Position numbers and translations under genes: made by a program. A stretch of DNA of 64,000 nt, taken from Veillonella montpellierensis DSM 17217 (lineage in GTDB: Bacteria; Bacillota; Negativicutes; Veillonellales; Veillonellaceae). This document shows positions 18,042 through 27,531 of this stretch, in pieces (position 1 is the stretch's first letter; each line of letters starts with the position of its first letter). Where the stretch lies: the NCBI RefSeq assembly GCF_000426745.1, contig NZ_AUFY01000001.1, positions 124,001-188,000 of the forward strand, in the 5' to 3' direction. The notes beneath the pieces are model-generated. The model saw nothing but the letters and a program-made list of their open reading frames with translations. It was not told the DNA's origin and searched no databases.

Positions 18042-19019
18042 ATGAACTTATTAACTCATATTTTTATTAACACAATGATTCCTATTTTTATGTTATTAGG
18101 AACAGGTGTTCTATTAGACAAAAAATTTAAACTCGATTTATATACATTAAGTAAATTAAATTTTTATATATTCTTGCCTACTTTTATCTTTCGTTCCCTT
18201 TATGAAGCAAAGTTCACATGGAGTAATTTGGAAATTGTCCTATGTGCAATTACAGTGGTAATTGCCAATTTTATCATCGCTAGTATTGCTGGTAAAATAG
18301 CACATTATGATACACAAAAACTAGGTACACTGCGCAATGTAACCATGTTCAATAATTGTGGCAATATGGGTATTGCCTTAGCTGTATTTGTATTTTCTAA
18401 TGTTCCTTATATTGTAGACGGACAAACACCCTATTTAGATATAGCCCTCTTGTCAGTTGTATCCATCATGGTCATCCAAGCCATTTCTAGCAATACCTTT
18501 GGATTTTATCAGGCAGGTATAGGTAAATTAACTCCTCTAGATGCCTTGCGCGTCGTATTTCACATGCCACTAGTATATGTCGTACCGGCAGCACTATTAC
18601 TAAAACTAGCCCCCTTTGACTTACACGGTTTCTTTTTCTATGCACCAATCAGTCTTTTTGCTAAAGCTTTCGTTGGCGTAGCTATGATTGCCTTAGGTGT
18701 TCAAATTAATCGAACTCCTATGAATTTTTTTAAACGCGATGTAATTCTAGCTGCTTTTTTACGGCTGATCATAGGGCCTATCCTAGCCCTATTAGTGACA
18801 TTATCTTTTATCCATTTCTATGGTCCTTTAAACCCTATTTCAGCACAAGCTATTGTTATTACCTATAGTGTACCAACTTCTATTAATATGGCTCTCGTTG
18901 CCGTAGAAATGAAAAATAATCCTGAATATGCTACGCAATGTGTCATGGCTAGCACCATACTATCAGCACTTACTATGCCTCTATTTATTATGCTAGCCTA
19001 CTATGCATTTCCTCTATAA
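18042..19019 (+). CDS. AEC family transporter (auxin efflux carrier type)
   Basis: A 325-residue membrane protein with about ten predicted helices in the AEC pattern: an N-terminal IPIFMLLGTGVLLDKK, the discontinuous-helix NNCGNMGIALAVF motif, and a second half ending YSVPTSINMALVAVEM. Bacterial members carry malate, malonate or other organic acids; a Veillonella-type organism living on lactate, malate and succinate would make use of one. The substrate cannot be assigned. It is divergent from modA and ends at a bidirectional terminator. A second, dissimilar AEC gene lies at 60037-60963. Confidence 0.9.
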   Translation: MNLLTHIFINTMIPIFMLLGTGVLLDKKFKLDLYTLSKLNFYIFLPTFIFRSLYEAKFTWSNLEIVLCAITVVIANFIIASIAGKIAHYDTQKLGTLRNVTMFNNCGNMGIALAVFVFSNVPYIVDGQTPYLDIALLSVVSIMVIQAISSNTFGFYQAGIGKLTPLDALRVVFHMPLVYVVPAALLLKLAPFDLHGFFFYAPISLFAKAFVGVAMIALGVQINRTPMNFFKRDVILAAFLRLIIGPILALLVTLSFIHFYGPLNPISAQAIVITYSVPTSINMALVAVEMKNNPEYATQCVMASTILSALTMPLFIMLAYYAFPL

Positions 19020-19232
19020 GAACGATCAATAAAACAACCAAGTAGATATGTAAATACTGTGCCGTACAAATCAATCTTATGTGCCCACATACCAATCTCT
19101 TTCTTATTGATTATACAACAATTCAAATACCTATATATTAAATGGATTGTATATACAACACTTTTTGCACACCCATAGCCGACAAATTATGACGTTATTT
19201 CTCAACTACACCTAAATCTTTTAAAAACACAT

Positions 19233-19284
19233 AAAAAGCTGTGACATTTACAGTATCAATAATCTGTAAATATCACAGCTTTTT
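19233..19284. terminator. Bidirectional terminator between AEC carrier and arsR
   Basis: AAAAAGCTGTGA... at 19233-19253 pairs with 19264-19284 (one mismatch) and has T-runs on both sides (TTTTTTT after the plus-strand arm, A5 before). It lies about 210 bp after the plus-strand carrier and 100 bp after the minus-strand regulator. Confidence 0.8.
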
Positions 19285-19384
19285 TTATATTTTATGGTTC
19301 TATTCACAACTATAAAGTATCACTGCTAGTTAATACCTATAGTAATGACATATCTTCAAAAGCTTTATAACGTATAATTACTAT

Positions 19385-19681
19385 TTATTTATGCCCCACA
19401 TGTTCAAGACCTTGGTTTACCAAAGTAACTACATGATCATCATTTAAAGAATACCATGCCGTTTTACCATCTTTTCTGAAGGTCACTAATCGAGCTTGTC
19501 GTAACACGCGAAGCTGATGTGAAATCGCTGATTGCCCCATATTCATATGTTCTGCAATATCAGATACGCACATTTCATGTTGTAACAATAAATGAACAAT
19601 GCGTAATCGTGTAGGATCTCCTAAAATTTTAAATAATTCTGCTAGTAATTGTAATGACTCTTGGTCATATTGAAATTCCAT
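19385..19681 (-). CDS. ArsR/SmtB-family metal-sensing repressor, zinc type
   Basis: A 98-residue winged-helix repressor. The recognition helix is in MNMGQSAISHQLRVLRQA. The alpha-5 zinc site of SmtB/CzrA proteins, D-x-H-x10-H-x2-H, is complete: D81, H83, H94 and H97 (DDHVVTLVN then LEHVGH). CVSD in the alpha-3 region has only one cysteine, so the As/Cd type is unlikely. The ATG at 19681 is preceded by AAGGAG. No metal efflux gene is adjacent, which is unusual. A 20-bp palindrome 130 bp upstream may be an operator. Confidence 0.9.
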   Translation of the reverse strand: MEFQYDQESLQLLAELFKILGDPTRLRIVHLLLQHEMCVSDIAEHMNMGQSAISHQLRVLRQARLVTFRKDGKTAWYSLNDDHVVTLVNQGLEHVGHK

Positions 19682-19811
19682 TATACACTCCTTATACATC
19701 CACTATATTATGAAACGTCTTTTATCTCTTACTTATCATTATACCATAAAATATGAGAATGAAAGTATTCCCTCGCTAATTAGAAAGAATCATTTTTTAC
19801 TTTCTCTGCTA

Positions 19812-19831
19812 ACTATAAAATGTTTTATAGT
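19812..19831. promoter_or_regulatory. 20-bp palindrome, copy 2
   Basis: ACTATAAAATGTTTTATAGT has perfect 9-bp arms around TG and matches the 14451 copy at 18 of 20 positions. It lies about 130 bp upstream of the zinc-type ArsR gene, between it and the DUF2157/GDYXXLXY genes. Confidence 0.55.
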
Positions 19832-19876
19832 ATCACATTATGTATTCTCTATGCTAATGTTTACTTTCATCTTCTA

Positions 19877-19950
19877 GTATACAATACCATATATCATACT
19901 AAATAATAATTCATTCTACGACAGAAGGTATACAATATCATAGATTATAC
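19877..19950. repeat. Pair of imperfect 23-bp direct repeats
   Basis: GTATACAATACCATA... at 19877-19899 and GTATACAATATCATA... at 19928-19950 agree at about 19 of 23 positions and start 51 bp apart, just downstream of the GDYXXLXY gene stop. Purpose unknown. Confidence 0.4.
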
Positions 19951-19959
19951 TCGATAAAA

Positions 19960-20610
19960 TCATTCTTCCCTAGCAGGACCATTTTCAGTATCTGTTACAT
20001 TCGTAAATGCCTTATTGTTTTCTAGATACTCCAAGACTGCATCGGTAGGTATTACTAACTTTTTACTTTGTTCTGCCAAACTATCTGGATTGGCATTCTC
20101 TATGGCTACACCTTTATCATAAATACCAGTAACAACGCCATATCCATCACTGATTTTTATCGTAGCTAGCAAAACTCCCTTATAGGAATGATAAAATTGA
20201 GGATTCACTTTTGATAAGTCTAGTTGCACTCTATGAAATGGAATTTCAAATTCTACTATCTCTTGATTGATTCGTGTTATGCGCGCTCGAATATATACAT
20301 CAGTGTTAGGTTTCTCATAAGAAGCTTCTTTAGCAGCTACTAATCCATTCTGTTTAACATCTAATGTGACATATACACTATCTCCTATTTTAGGCGTGGC
20401 ATTACTCTTCCATTTTGCAATATTTCCCAAAAAATGAACATCTAAATAATCTGTAGGAATCCATTCAACCGACTTACAGAGCATAACAGGCCATTGATAT
20501 TCTGCACCGCCTTGTAAAATATGAGTATATCGTTGTTGTACATAAACTTGACTAATGAGTGTAGACAAAATGATCATGCCAAAAACAATGATTTTTTTAT
20601 AAGATATCAT
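19960..20610 (-). CDS. GDYXXLXY domain membrane-anchored protein
   Basis: A 216-residue protein with one N-terminal membrane anchor (IIVFGMIILSTLISQVYV) and an exported or periplasmic part. It has the arrangement of the GDYXXLXY family, which is nearly always encoded after a DUF2157 protein: the PTDYLDVHFLG block corresponds to the name motif and IGDSVYVTLDV follows it. The family has no known function. Its ATG overlaps the stop of the DUF2157 gene by 4 bp (ATGA), showing tight coupling. Confidence 0.8.
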   Translation of the reverse strand: MISYKKIIVFGMIILSTLISQVYVQQRYTHILQGGAEYQWPVMLCKSVEWIPTDYLDVHFLGNIAKWKSNATPKIGDSVYVTLDVKQNGLVAAKEASYEKPNTDVYIRARITRINQEIVEFEIPFHRVQLDLSKVNPQFYHSYKGVLLATIKISDGYGVVTGIYDKGVAIENANPDSLAEQSKKLVIPTDAVLEYLENNKAFTNVTDTENGPAREE

Positions 20611-21980
20611 TCATTACTCCTCCCCTCATTTTCAGAAGAAGCATTATCTACCACAGACATAGTATCACTATGCCGCTCCCTTCGCCTACCTCTACTTTGT
20701 TTTATATGTTTTCTCCATACATAGACTCCATTAATAAGTAAAATAAATAGTCCTATGATTAAAAAGGCTAACCCTCTTTCAATGAATGAGAAACTAGGAT
20801 CAAAAAATCTTGCCCCCACAATACCAAAAATAGCAATAATAGATCCATTAATATAGCCAATATGTTTCTCAATCGTTCCATGCACAAACATAAAAATGGC
20901 CAATACCATAACATATACATTTAAAAGTAATGATATAGTAAGAGGAGAAAAATCTTGATTTGATAGTATATATAGTAAGCCTATAAGCCAAGGTAAGCAA
21001 CCGATAAAAATTGGTATGCGTAGTTTTGCTTTTATTAATTGCCACAAACATACGCCTACTGCGATTGCTAAAAATATATAGGCTACTATTTCTGATGCCG
21101 ATATAACTATCTGATTAGCTTCTAACCAAGTAGATAGTAACGTTCCTTTGACGATAGTATATAATAGTCCTAGCAATCCTACTGTCCTAAATGGCAATGT
21201 CCAAATTCCTTTTGTTTGAATACATAATCCCAAACTATAGGTAATCATAGATAAAGCAGCTATCACATATACATCTAACTGTATTTTATATACTTCAACA
21301 GTTGTAAAGAATGCTGAAAAAATGGCAATAATATATAACCATGACACACACACTAAAGATGTATATCTATGATGATGTGTAACGGATTTAATATAAAATG
21401 GACTAGCCGCTAACAATAAAATCCATAGCATATAAGATTCACTATACTGACTAATACTAGATGGTGCAAAACAACATAAAATAATGCCTAATAAATAAAC
21501 TATCATGCCTAAATCCGATTGCAGTAAATAGATGGCAGGTAAAGATATAACCATACTAATCAATAGATAAAAAGCATATGATTCCCCTAAATAGTATGTA
21601 TCGGCTACTAACAATAAACCAGTGGTAAATATACCCATATATAGTAATGTACATACGTCAGCCATCATAGAAGCCGGCGTTGTTTTCCATATTCCTGCAC
21701 CTAACACAGTAAGTGCAATTACCATTAGGACAATAATCCAATCAAATCTTCCATTAGGAGAAAAACTATACCAATAACCAGCAAATAGCAAAAAAATTCC
21801 AGCCATAATAAGAAGAATAGATAATGCTATAACTAATAGTCGCCCCCAAGAAGGTGATGTATTCGCTATATGAGGTCGATAATAGGCTTCTAATTCTTTA
21901 GCATTCTCATCTGTCATCCATCCTTTAGCTTTCCACAGAGGAAGTTCATCCGCAAGCCAACGCACTATTTTTTTATTCAT
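20607..21980 (-). CDS. DUF2157 polytopic membrane protein
   Basis: A 457-residue protein. A cytoplasmic N-terminal part (about 1-45, with LADELPLWKAKGWM) matches DUF2157 and is followed by roughly twelve hydrophobic helices; the C-terminus is basic and then acidic. The partner GDYXXLXY gene overlaps it by 4 bp. The two probably form one membrane complex of unknown function. The ATG at 21980 follows a GGGGG purine run; the longer reading from 22022 would start inside the terminator of the stress-protein gene. Confidence 0.82.
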   Translation of the reverse strand: MNKKIVRWLADELPLWKAKGWMTDENAKELEAYYRPHIANTSPSWGRLLVIALSILLIMAGIFLLFAGYWYSFSPNGRFDWIIVLMVIALTVLGAGIWKTTPASMMADVCTLLYMGIFTTGLLLVADTYYLGESYAFYLLISMVISLPAIYLLQSDLGMIVYLLGIILCCFAPSSISQYSESYMLWILLLAASPFYIKSVTHHHRYTSLVCVSWLYIIAIFSAFFTTVEVYKIQLDVYVIAALSMITYSLGLCIQTKGIWTLPFRTVGLLGLLYTIVKGTLLSTWLEANQIVISASEIVAYIFLAIAVGVCLWQLIKAKLRIPIFIGCLPWLIGLLYILSNQDFSPLTISLLLNVYVMVLAIFMFVHGTIEKHIGYINGSIIAIFGIVGARFFDPSFSFIERGLAFLIIGLFILLINGVYVWRKHIKQSRGRRRERHSDTMSVVDNASSENEGRSNE

Positions 21981-21997
21981 ACCGTCCCCCTTATGAT

Positions 21998-22032
21998 AAA
22001 AAAAGGCTTTGCCATCAGACAAAGCCTTTTTT
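21998..22032 (-). terminator. Terminator of the universal stress protein gene
   Basis: AAAAAAGGCTTTG pairs with CAAAGCCTTTTTT (21998-22011 with 22020-22032, 8-base loop); on the minus strand a T-run follows. It lies 10 bp after the stress-protein stop and directly before the DUF2157 start. Confidence 0.9.
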
Positions 22033-22041
22033 ATAAATTCT

Positions 22042-22488
22042 TTATTTTACAATAAGTACTGGGCAAGAAGAATGGCTAGTAACATAACTACTTACACTAC
22101 CCATAAATAACCCTTTCAATGGGCCAAGGCCACGACTCCCCATAACAATTAAATCAGCATCATATTTTTTAGCAATTGCTAGTAAGGCAGGTCCAGGAGA
22201 TCCTACTTCAAACACGCTCTTTACATTTACATCTTGCGGTACTGCTTTTAATACATCCGCTAAAATTTCTTTACCTGTTTCTTCCATATCTTCAGCGATT
22301 TGCTCAGATACATAACCACCACTAATAGAAGTTTGGTCAAAGTTAGAAATTGCAGAAACTATATTCGCCACATGCACAACAATTAATTGAGCTTTATTGC
22401 GACTAGCTACTGCTAAAGCATGTTCTAATGCACGTTTAGAGTTATCAGAACCATCAGTTGGTACGAGAATAGTTTTATATTCAACCAT
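22042..22488 (-). CDS. Universal stress protein, UspA family
   Basis: A 148-residue single-domain Usp. The N-terminal ILVPTDGSDNSKRALEHAL and the C-terminal ATP-binding pattern VMGSRGLGPLKGLFMGSVS (G-2x-G-9x-G-S) are both present, so it is probably an ATP-binding member. Such proteins form cytoplasmic dimers and raise stress tolerance. AGGAGG lies before the ATG. It is transcribed alone, from an extended -10 promoter near 22554 to the terminator at 21998. Confidence 0.93.
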   Translation of the reverse strand: MVEYKTILVPTDGSDNSKRALEHALAVASRNKAQLIVVHVANIVSAISNFDQTSISGGYVSEQIAEDMEETGKEILADVLKAVPQDVNVKSVFEVGSPGPALLAIAKKYDADLIVMGSRGLGPLKGLFMGSVSSYVTSHSSCPVLIVK

Positions 22489-22508
22489 ATTAATCCCTCC
22501 TATACGGG

Positions 22509-22562
22509 CATACTTATGAGTATGTCAACGCTTCATATCTTCTTTATACTGTTATTATAGCA
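22509..22562 (-). promoter_or_regulatory. Promoter and leader palindrome of the stress-protein gene
   Basis: On the minus strand TGCTATAAT at 22554-22562 is an extended -10 box. Downstream, in the presumed leader, CATACT-tatg-AGTATG (22509-22524) is a palindrome with 6-bp arms, 21 bases before the ATG. The -35 is weak. Confidence 0.45.
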
Positions 22563-22690
22563 CATTTATATAAATCCAGTAATACAAGTTTAATATATTT
22601 ATACAATTTATGCATATCAAGTATGAATACATGTTTATGTATATTTAATATATATATCTTTACTAAATCTAAAATAATATCACATTTTAA

Positions 22691-23449
22691 TTATAACATA
22701 GATTCCAAAAATGATTTTGTTCGTTCATTAGTAGGATGTACAAATATACTTTCTGGATCCCCTTCTTCTTGAATGAATCCATCGGCCATAAAAATAACAC
22801 GATCAGATACTTCTCTAGCAAATGCCATTTCATGCGTAACAATAATCATAGTCATATGTTCTTCTGCTAATTGTTTAATCGTTCGCAAAACTTCCCCTGT
22901 CAATTCTGGATCTAAAGCAGAAGTAGGTTCATCAAATAACATGATACTAGGATTCATTGCCAATGCCCGTGCAATTGCTACACGTTGTTTCTGTCCCCCA
23001 GATAATTTTGATGGATATACATCTCGTTTATCCCATAATCCAACACGTTTTAATAATCGTTCAGCAATAGGTAGTACATCAACTCTTTCCATTTTTTTTA
23101 CCATCACTGGAGCAATCATAATATTATCAAGTACTGTCATATGAGGAAATAAGTTAAACGACTGAAACACCATGCCCATACGTGAACAAAATTGATGTGC
23201 TGCTGTATCAGATACATATTCAGCTATACCAGAACTATTATTTTTAACTAAGTACTCATCTTCTATAAAAATATTTCCCTTATCAATTGTTTCTAAGTGG
23301 CACAAACATCTAAGAAATGTAGATTTACCAGAACCAGAAGGGCCTATAATTGATACTACTTCTCCTTTTTCCATATGCAAAGATACATCGTTTAAGACCA
23401 TATTTTTACCAAAACTTTTTTCTATATGTTCCATATTTATAAAACTCAT
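22691..23449 (-). CDS. Polar amino-acid ABC transporter ATPase (GlnQ-like)
   Basis: A 252-residue ABC ATPase of the polar amino-acid uptake group. Walker A is GPSGSGKST, the signature is [15 protein letters not shown], Walker B is [14 protein letters not shown], and the switch His is in [23 protein letters not shown] is typical of GlnQ/HisP proteins. It would drive the permease encoded 190 bp upstream. An insertion at about residues 70-85 ([11 protein letters not shown]) is a little longer than usual. Confidence 0.92.
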   Translation of the reverse strand: MSFINMEHIEKSFGKNMVLNDVSLHMEKGEVVSIIGPSGSGKSTFLRCLCHLETIDKGNIFIEDEYLVKNNSSGIAEYVSDTAAHQFCSRMGMVFQSFNLFPHMTVLDNIMIAPVMVKKMERVDVLPIAERLLKRVGLWDKRDVYPSKLSGGQKQRVAIARALAMNPSIMLFDEPTSALDPELTGEVLRTIKQLAEEHMTMIIVTHEMAFAREVSDRVIFMADGFIQEEGDPESIFVHPTNERTKSFLESML

Positions 23450-23547
23450 AGATAACTCCTTTACGATTTCTTCATTACATGACTCTATGATTTCATCTCA
23501 TCTGCGTATCAATCACATAGGTCTTAAAGAAAGATCAGTAATAATAT

Positions 23548-23606
23548 CCATCACCTCTAGTGATATATAAATTATTATTAAATGGCCCATCACCTACATA
23601 GTGATA
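23548..23606 (-). repeat. Two related short hairpins between permease and ATPase genes
   Basis: CCATCACCTCTAGTGATA at 23548-23565 and CCATCACCTACATAGTGATA at 23587-23606 share both ends, and each can fold through ATCAC/GTGAT. They lie in the 190-bp gap inside the amino-acid ABC operon. They may be mRNA-processing or protein-binding sites. Confidence 0.4.
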
Positions 23607-23639
23607 CGTTTATCCTACGCATTAGATGAAATGAATATA

Positions 23640-24317
23640 CTAATCCTCGTAGACAGCATATAATCGTTCTAAATAATCAAATATTTTGGTTAATACATAG
23701 GTCATTAATAAATAAAAGACACCAGCTACTACGAAGGCGGTTAAATCAAAATCACGTTGTACAATCCCTCTCGTAATACGCAATACGTCATTCATTGCTA
23801 AAATATAAACAAGAGAAGTATCTTTTAATAAGTTAATGGTTTCATTCGCCAACGGTGGTAATACACGTTTTACCATTTGTGGCAAAATAATTTTGATCAT
23901 AGTTTGTTTATAAGTAAATCCAAGTACACGTGCCCCTTCATATTGGCCTTTGGAAATAGATTGAATACCTGAGCGGAAAATTTCACATAAATAAGCAGAA
24001 TAATTAAGTACAAAGGCAACCACAGCTACTGTTGTATCATCAAAGATAAATAATGATGTGGAATTAGGAAATAAAAATTTCATAATAGCTGGTAATCCAT
24101 AATACATAACTAAGATTTGTAGCATGAGTGGTGTGCCCCTCATTAAATAGACAAACCATCCCACTAATTGTGAGGCCCACCTAACCTTAGAAATTCGTAC
24201 TAAAGCTAATAAAATACCTCCTGGTATGGATAATATAGCAACAATAAAAAATAAAGAAATAGTTACTTTTAATCCTTCTGCTATATTAGGAATAATCGTC
24301 AATAAGTAATCCATCAT
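23640..24317 (-). CDS. Polar amino-acid ABC transporter permease
   Basis: A 225-residue inner-membrane permease of the HisM/GlnP type with about five helices. The family start of about 40 residues leads to LMRGTPLMLQILVMYYG, and the EAA loop is GARVLGFTYKQTMIKIILPQ. It works as a homodimer with the binding protein and ATPase encoded on either side. Two adjacent ATGs exist; the second (24314) is better spaced from AGAGG. A stable hairpin precedes the gene. Confidence 0.92.
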   Translation of the reverse strand: MMDYLLTIIPNIAEGLKVTISLFFIVAILSIPGGILLALVRISKVRWASQLVGWFVYLMRGTPLMLQILVMYYGLPAIMKFLFPNSTSLFIFDDTTVAVVAFVLNYSAYLCEIFRSGIQSISKGQYEGARVLGFTYKQTMIKIILPQMVKRVLPPLANETINLLKDTSLVYILAMNDVLRITRGIVQRDFDLTAFVVAGVFYLLMTYVLTKIFDYLERLYAVYED

Positions 24318-24336
24318 AGGCCTCTCTTCAAAATAT

Positions 24337-24366
24337 CAAGAGAAGGTACCTATGTACCTTCTCTTG
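24337..24366 (-). terminator. Hairpin between binding-protein and permease genes (attenuator or stabiliser)
   Basis: CAAGAGAAGGTAC (24337-24349) pairs perfectly with 24354-24366 across a 4-base loop. On the minus strand it follows the binding-protein stop and is trailed only by ATATTTTG, so termination would be partial. This fits the usual need for more binding protein than permease. Confidence 0.6.
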
Positions 24367-24427
24367 TACTATTTTATATCTACACACTGTATCTAGTATC
24401 AACTATACTCATGTATGGTAAAATCTA

Positions 24428-25222
24428 CTATTTTACCACCATTTCTGTTGTACCAAACCACTTTTCTGCTAATTTATCAACAGTACCATCTTTTTTCATG
24501 TCTGCAAGAATACTATTAATTTTATTCCGCAATGCTTCATCGTTTTTACGAAGTCCTACTCCAATTAAGTCTTTATCAAAGATAGTGTCTACCATTCTAA
24601 AAGAGCCTGGTTTTTGTTTCATAATATAAGCTGCATTAATTTCATCAACAATCAATGCATCTACTCGACCTAATTCTAAATCAGAAAAAGCGTTTGTGAA
24701 ATCTGGATATGTTTTCATTTCTTTAATAGTTTTTTTATTTTCTTCCTTTTCATACATAAAATCGCCTGTACTTGCTTGTTGTGTACCTAACACCTTGCCA
24801 TTTAAGTCAGCTTTTGATTGAATCGGTGAATCATTACGAACAACAATCATTTGACTATCGGTTAAATAAGGATCCGAAAAGGAAATTTTATCTGCCCGGT
24901 TTTCCATAATGGTTAAACCATTCCACAAAATATCAATATGTCCACTTTTTAATTCAGCTTCTTTACTATCCCAATCAATTGGTTTAAATTCAACTTCCAT
25001 ACCAGCTCGTTTAGCAAATTCTTTTGCCATATCAATATCAAATCCAACAATTTCATTCGTATTAGGATCACGAAAACCCATTGGAGCAAATGCGTCATCT
25101 AAGCCAACCACAATTTTTTTAGGTAATTCTTTTTGTCCTGATTGTGTACTACCACAACCACTAACGCATATAAGTAATGATATAAAAGCCATGCCAACTG
25201 CTACTATTTTTTTGATACCCAT
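24428..25222 (-). CDS. Amino-acid-binding lipoprotein (SBP family 3)
   Basis: A 264-residue periplasmic binding protein. The lipobox ICVSGCGS puts the lipidated Cys at 23. The family 3 pattern is clear: VVGLDDAFAPMGFRDP, IVGFDIDMAKEFAKRAG, DILWNGLTIMENRAD, FSDPYLTDSQMIVV and a C-terminal AEKWFG. It binds a polar amino acid; the substrate cannot be decided (cystine, glutamine or basic amino acids are all possible). It is the first gene of the three-gene operon with a near-consensus promoter at 25271. Confidence 0.92.
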   Translation of the reverse strand: MGIKKIVAVGMAFISLLICVSGCGSTQSGQKELPKKIVVGLDDAFAPMGFRDPNTNEIVGFDIDMAKEFAKRAGMEVEFKPIDWDSKEAELKSGHIDILWNGLTIMENRADKISFSDPYLTDSQMIVVRNDSPIQSKADLNGKVLGTQQASTGDFMYEKEENKKTIKEMKTYPDFTNAFSDLELGRVDALIVDEINAAYIMKQKPGSFRMVDTIFDKDLIGVGLRKNDEALRNKINSILADMKKDGTVDKLAEKWFGTTEMVVK

Positions 25223-25270
25223 AGTAAATCCCCCTCTACAAAATGTACCATATAATTATGTTATGATGTT

Positions 25271-25299
25271 ATTATACTTTAGTTTGCTAAATTTGTAAA
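25271..25299 (-). promoter_or_regulatory. Promoter of the amino-acid ABC operon
   Basis: On the minus strand TTTACA (25294-25299), a 17-bp spacer, then TATAAT (25271-25276): one mismatch to the sigma-70/sigma-A consensus. Transcription should start near 25264, about 42 bases before the ATG. Confidence 0.8.
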
Positions 25300-25385
25300 G
25301 GAATAAATTATTATTATTTTTTATTATGTTATGATATCAGTTAATAGAGTGACAAACTGAATTCTAATATTCATACTGCCCCTTA

Positions 25386-25871
25386 CTAAGGTTCACTTTT
25401 ATATGTGTCTACTACAGATAATAATTCGTTCTTGTCTTTAGTGGACACAAATACTAAATCAACAGAAATTGTCATAATAGCCCCTGTAGATGTAGTCATC
25501 TGTAACTCTTTCCAGTCTGCTGTAAAACCAATGATATTCTTATAAGCCACATAGTAATAAAAGTCTATAGGATTAATAATTCTATCAATATACTCTTGTG
25601 TGCTCATAGGTCTACGTTGTATTACAATGCCTTCTGTTCCTATATAGAGCAACGGTTCTCCCATACGTGATAATTTCCAGATAATGATAGCCACTATGCC
25701 ATAGTATATCATTTTTAGTCCTATAAAGCCTGTATGTCCACTGAGCCACACCATTAACACACTAATGCCAATATAGATAATATACCATAACCATCGTATC
25801 ACATAATATTCAGATACAGCTTTTTTCACCTTACCAATAGGAAAGTGAGTTTGTACATACTCTTGACTCAT
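25386..25871 (-). CDS. Hypothetical two-helix membrane protein
   Basis: A 161-residue protein. Two hydrophobic segments lie at about 25-43 (IRWLWYIIYIGISVLMVWL) and 48-65, followed by a soluble C-terminal half rich in beta-strand-like segments (PLLYIGTEGIVIQRR, GAIMTISVDLVFVST). This shape resembles bacterial proteins with two helices and a PH-like domain (YcxB type), but the similarity is structural impression only. AGAGG precedes the ATG. It stands alone upstream of the amino-acid operon. Confidence 0.6.
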   Translation of the reverse strand: MSQEYVQTHFPIGKVKKAVSEYYVIRWLWYIIYIGISVLMVWLSGHTGFIGLKMIYYGIVAIIIWKLSRMGEPLLYIGTEGIVIQRRPMSTQEYIDRIINPIDFYYYVAYKNIIGFTADWKELQMTTSTGAIMTISVDLVFVSTKDKNELLSVVDTYKSEP

Positions 25872-26342
25872 AATGACCTCTGTTTACAAGGAACTACTTT
25901 CTTCAATGATAAAACTAATCTCTAGCATAATCATATCACAACTATAAAATAATTCACTAGTCTATCGGACAGTGCCTAATAAGAAAGTATATATTACACA
26001 GTAACACACATTCGCAATAACGATTAATTTACTAACAATAGCATACAGCAGTCAGGGAATTTTATCTACTTCACGATATGAGTCCATGTATACATAATAA
26101 CCTTCGTAATATACCTATCTATATAGACGACACAATCATATATCCTACATTTACTACATAAATTCTTATAGTACATTGCTATATTTCGTGCTATAGAAAT
26201 TATACCTTATACAAGGAATCGTTTACTCAAACATTTCCTTGCATAAGGTATACATATTGCTAGGTATAAAATTTTCCTATCCATAAGTATATCAATGTAA
26301 AGGAAGTACATATAAACTTCTAGATATACTCTATATAGTCTC
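25872..26342. other. Spacer between trpS and a membrane-protein gene
   Basis: About 470 bp. Nothing coding was found. The only clear structure is the long inverted repeat at 26201-26252 near trpS, listed separately. Confidence 0.5.
26201..26252 (-). terminator. Long hairpin downstream of trpS
   Basis: 18-base arms (26201-26218 and 26235-26252) around a 16-base loop. The single mismatch becomes a G-U pair only in minus-strand RNA, so the structure is probably made in the trpS transcript. No U-tract follows. Confidence 0.55.
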
Positions 26343-27428
<1,086 letters not shown>

Positions 27429-27531
27429 TTAGCTATATGGTAAATACATATTGATTATTATACACCTTACGTTAAAAGTAAGAAACGCCGATTAATACGA
27501 AATGGATACTATGGACATCCTATAGAAATAT

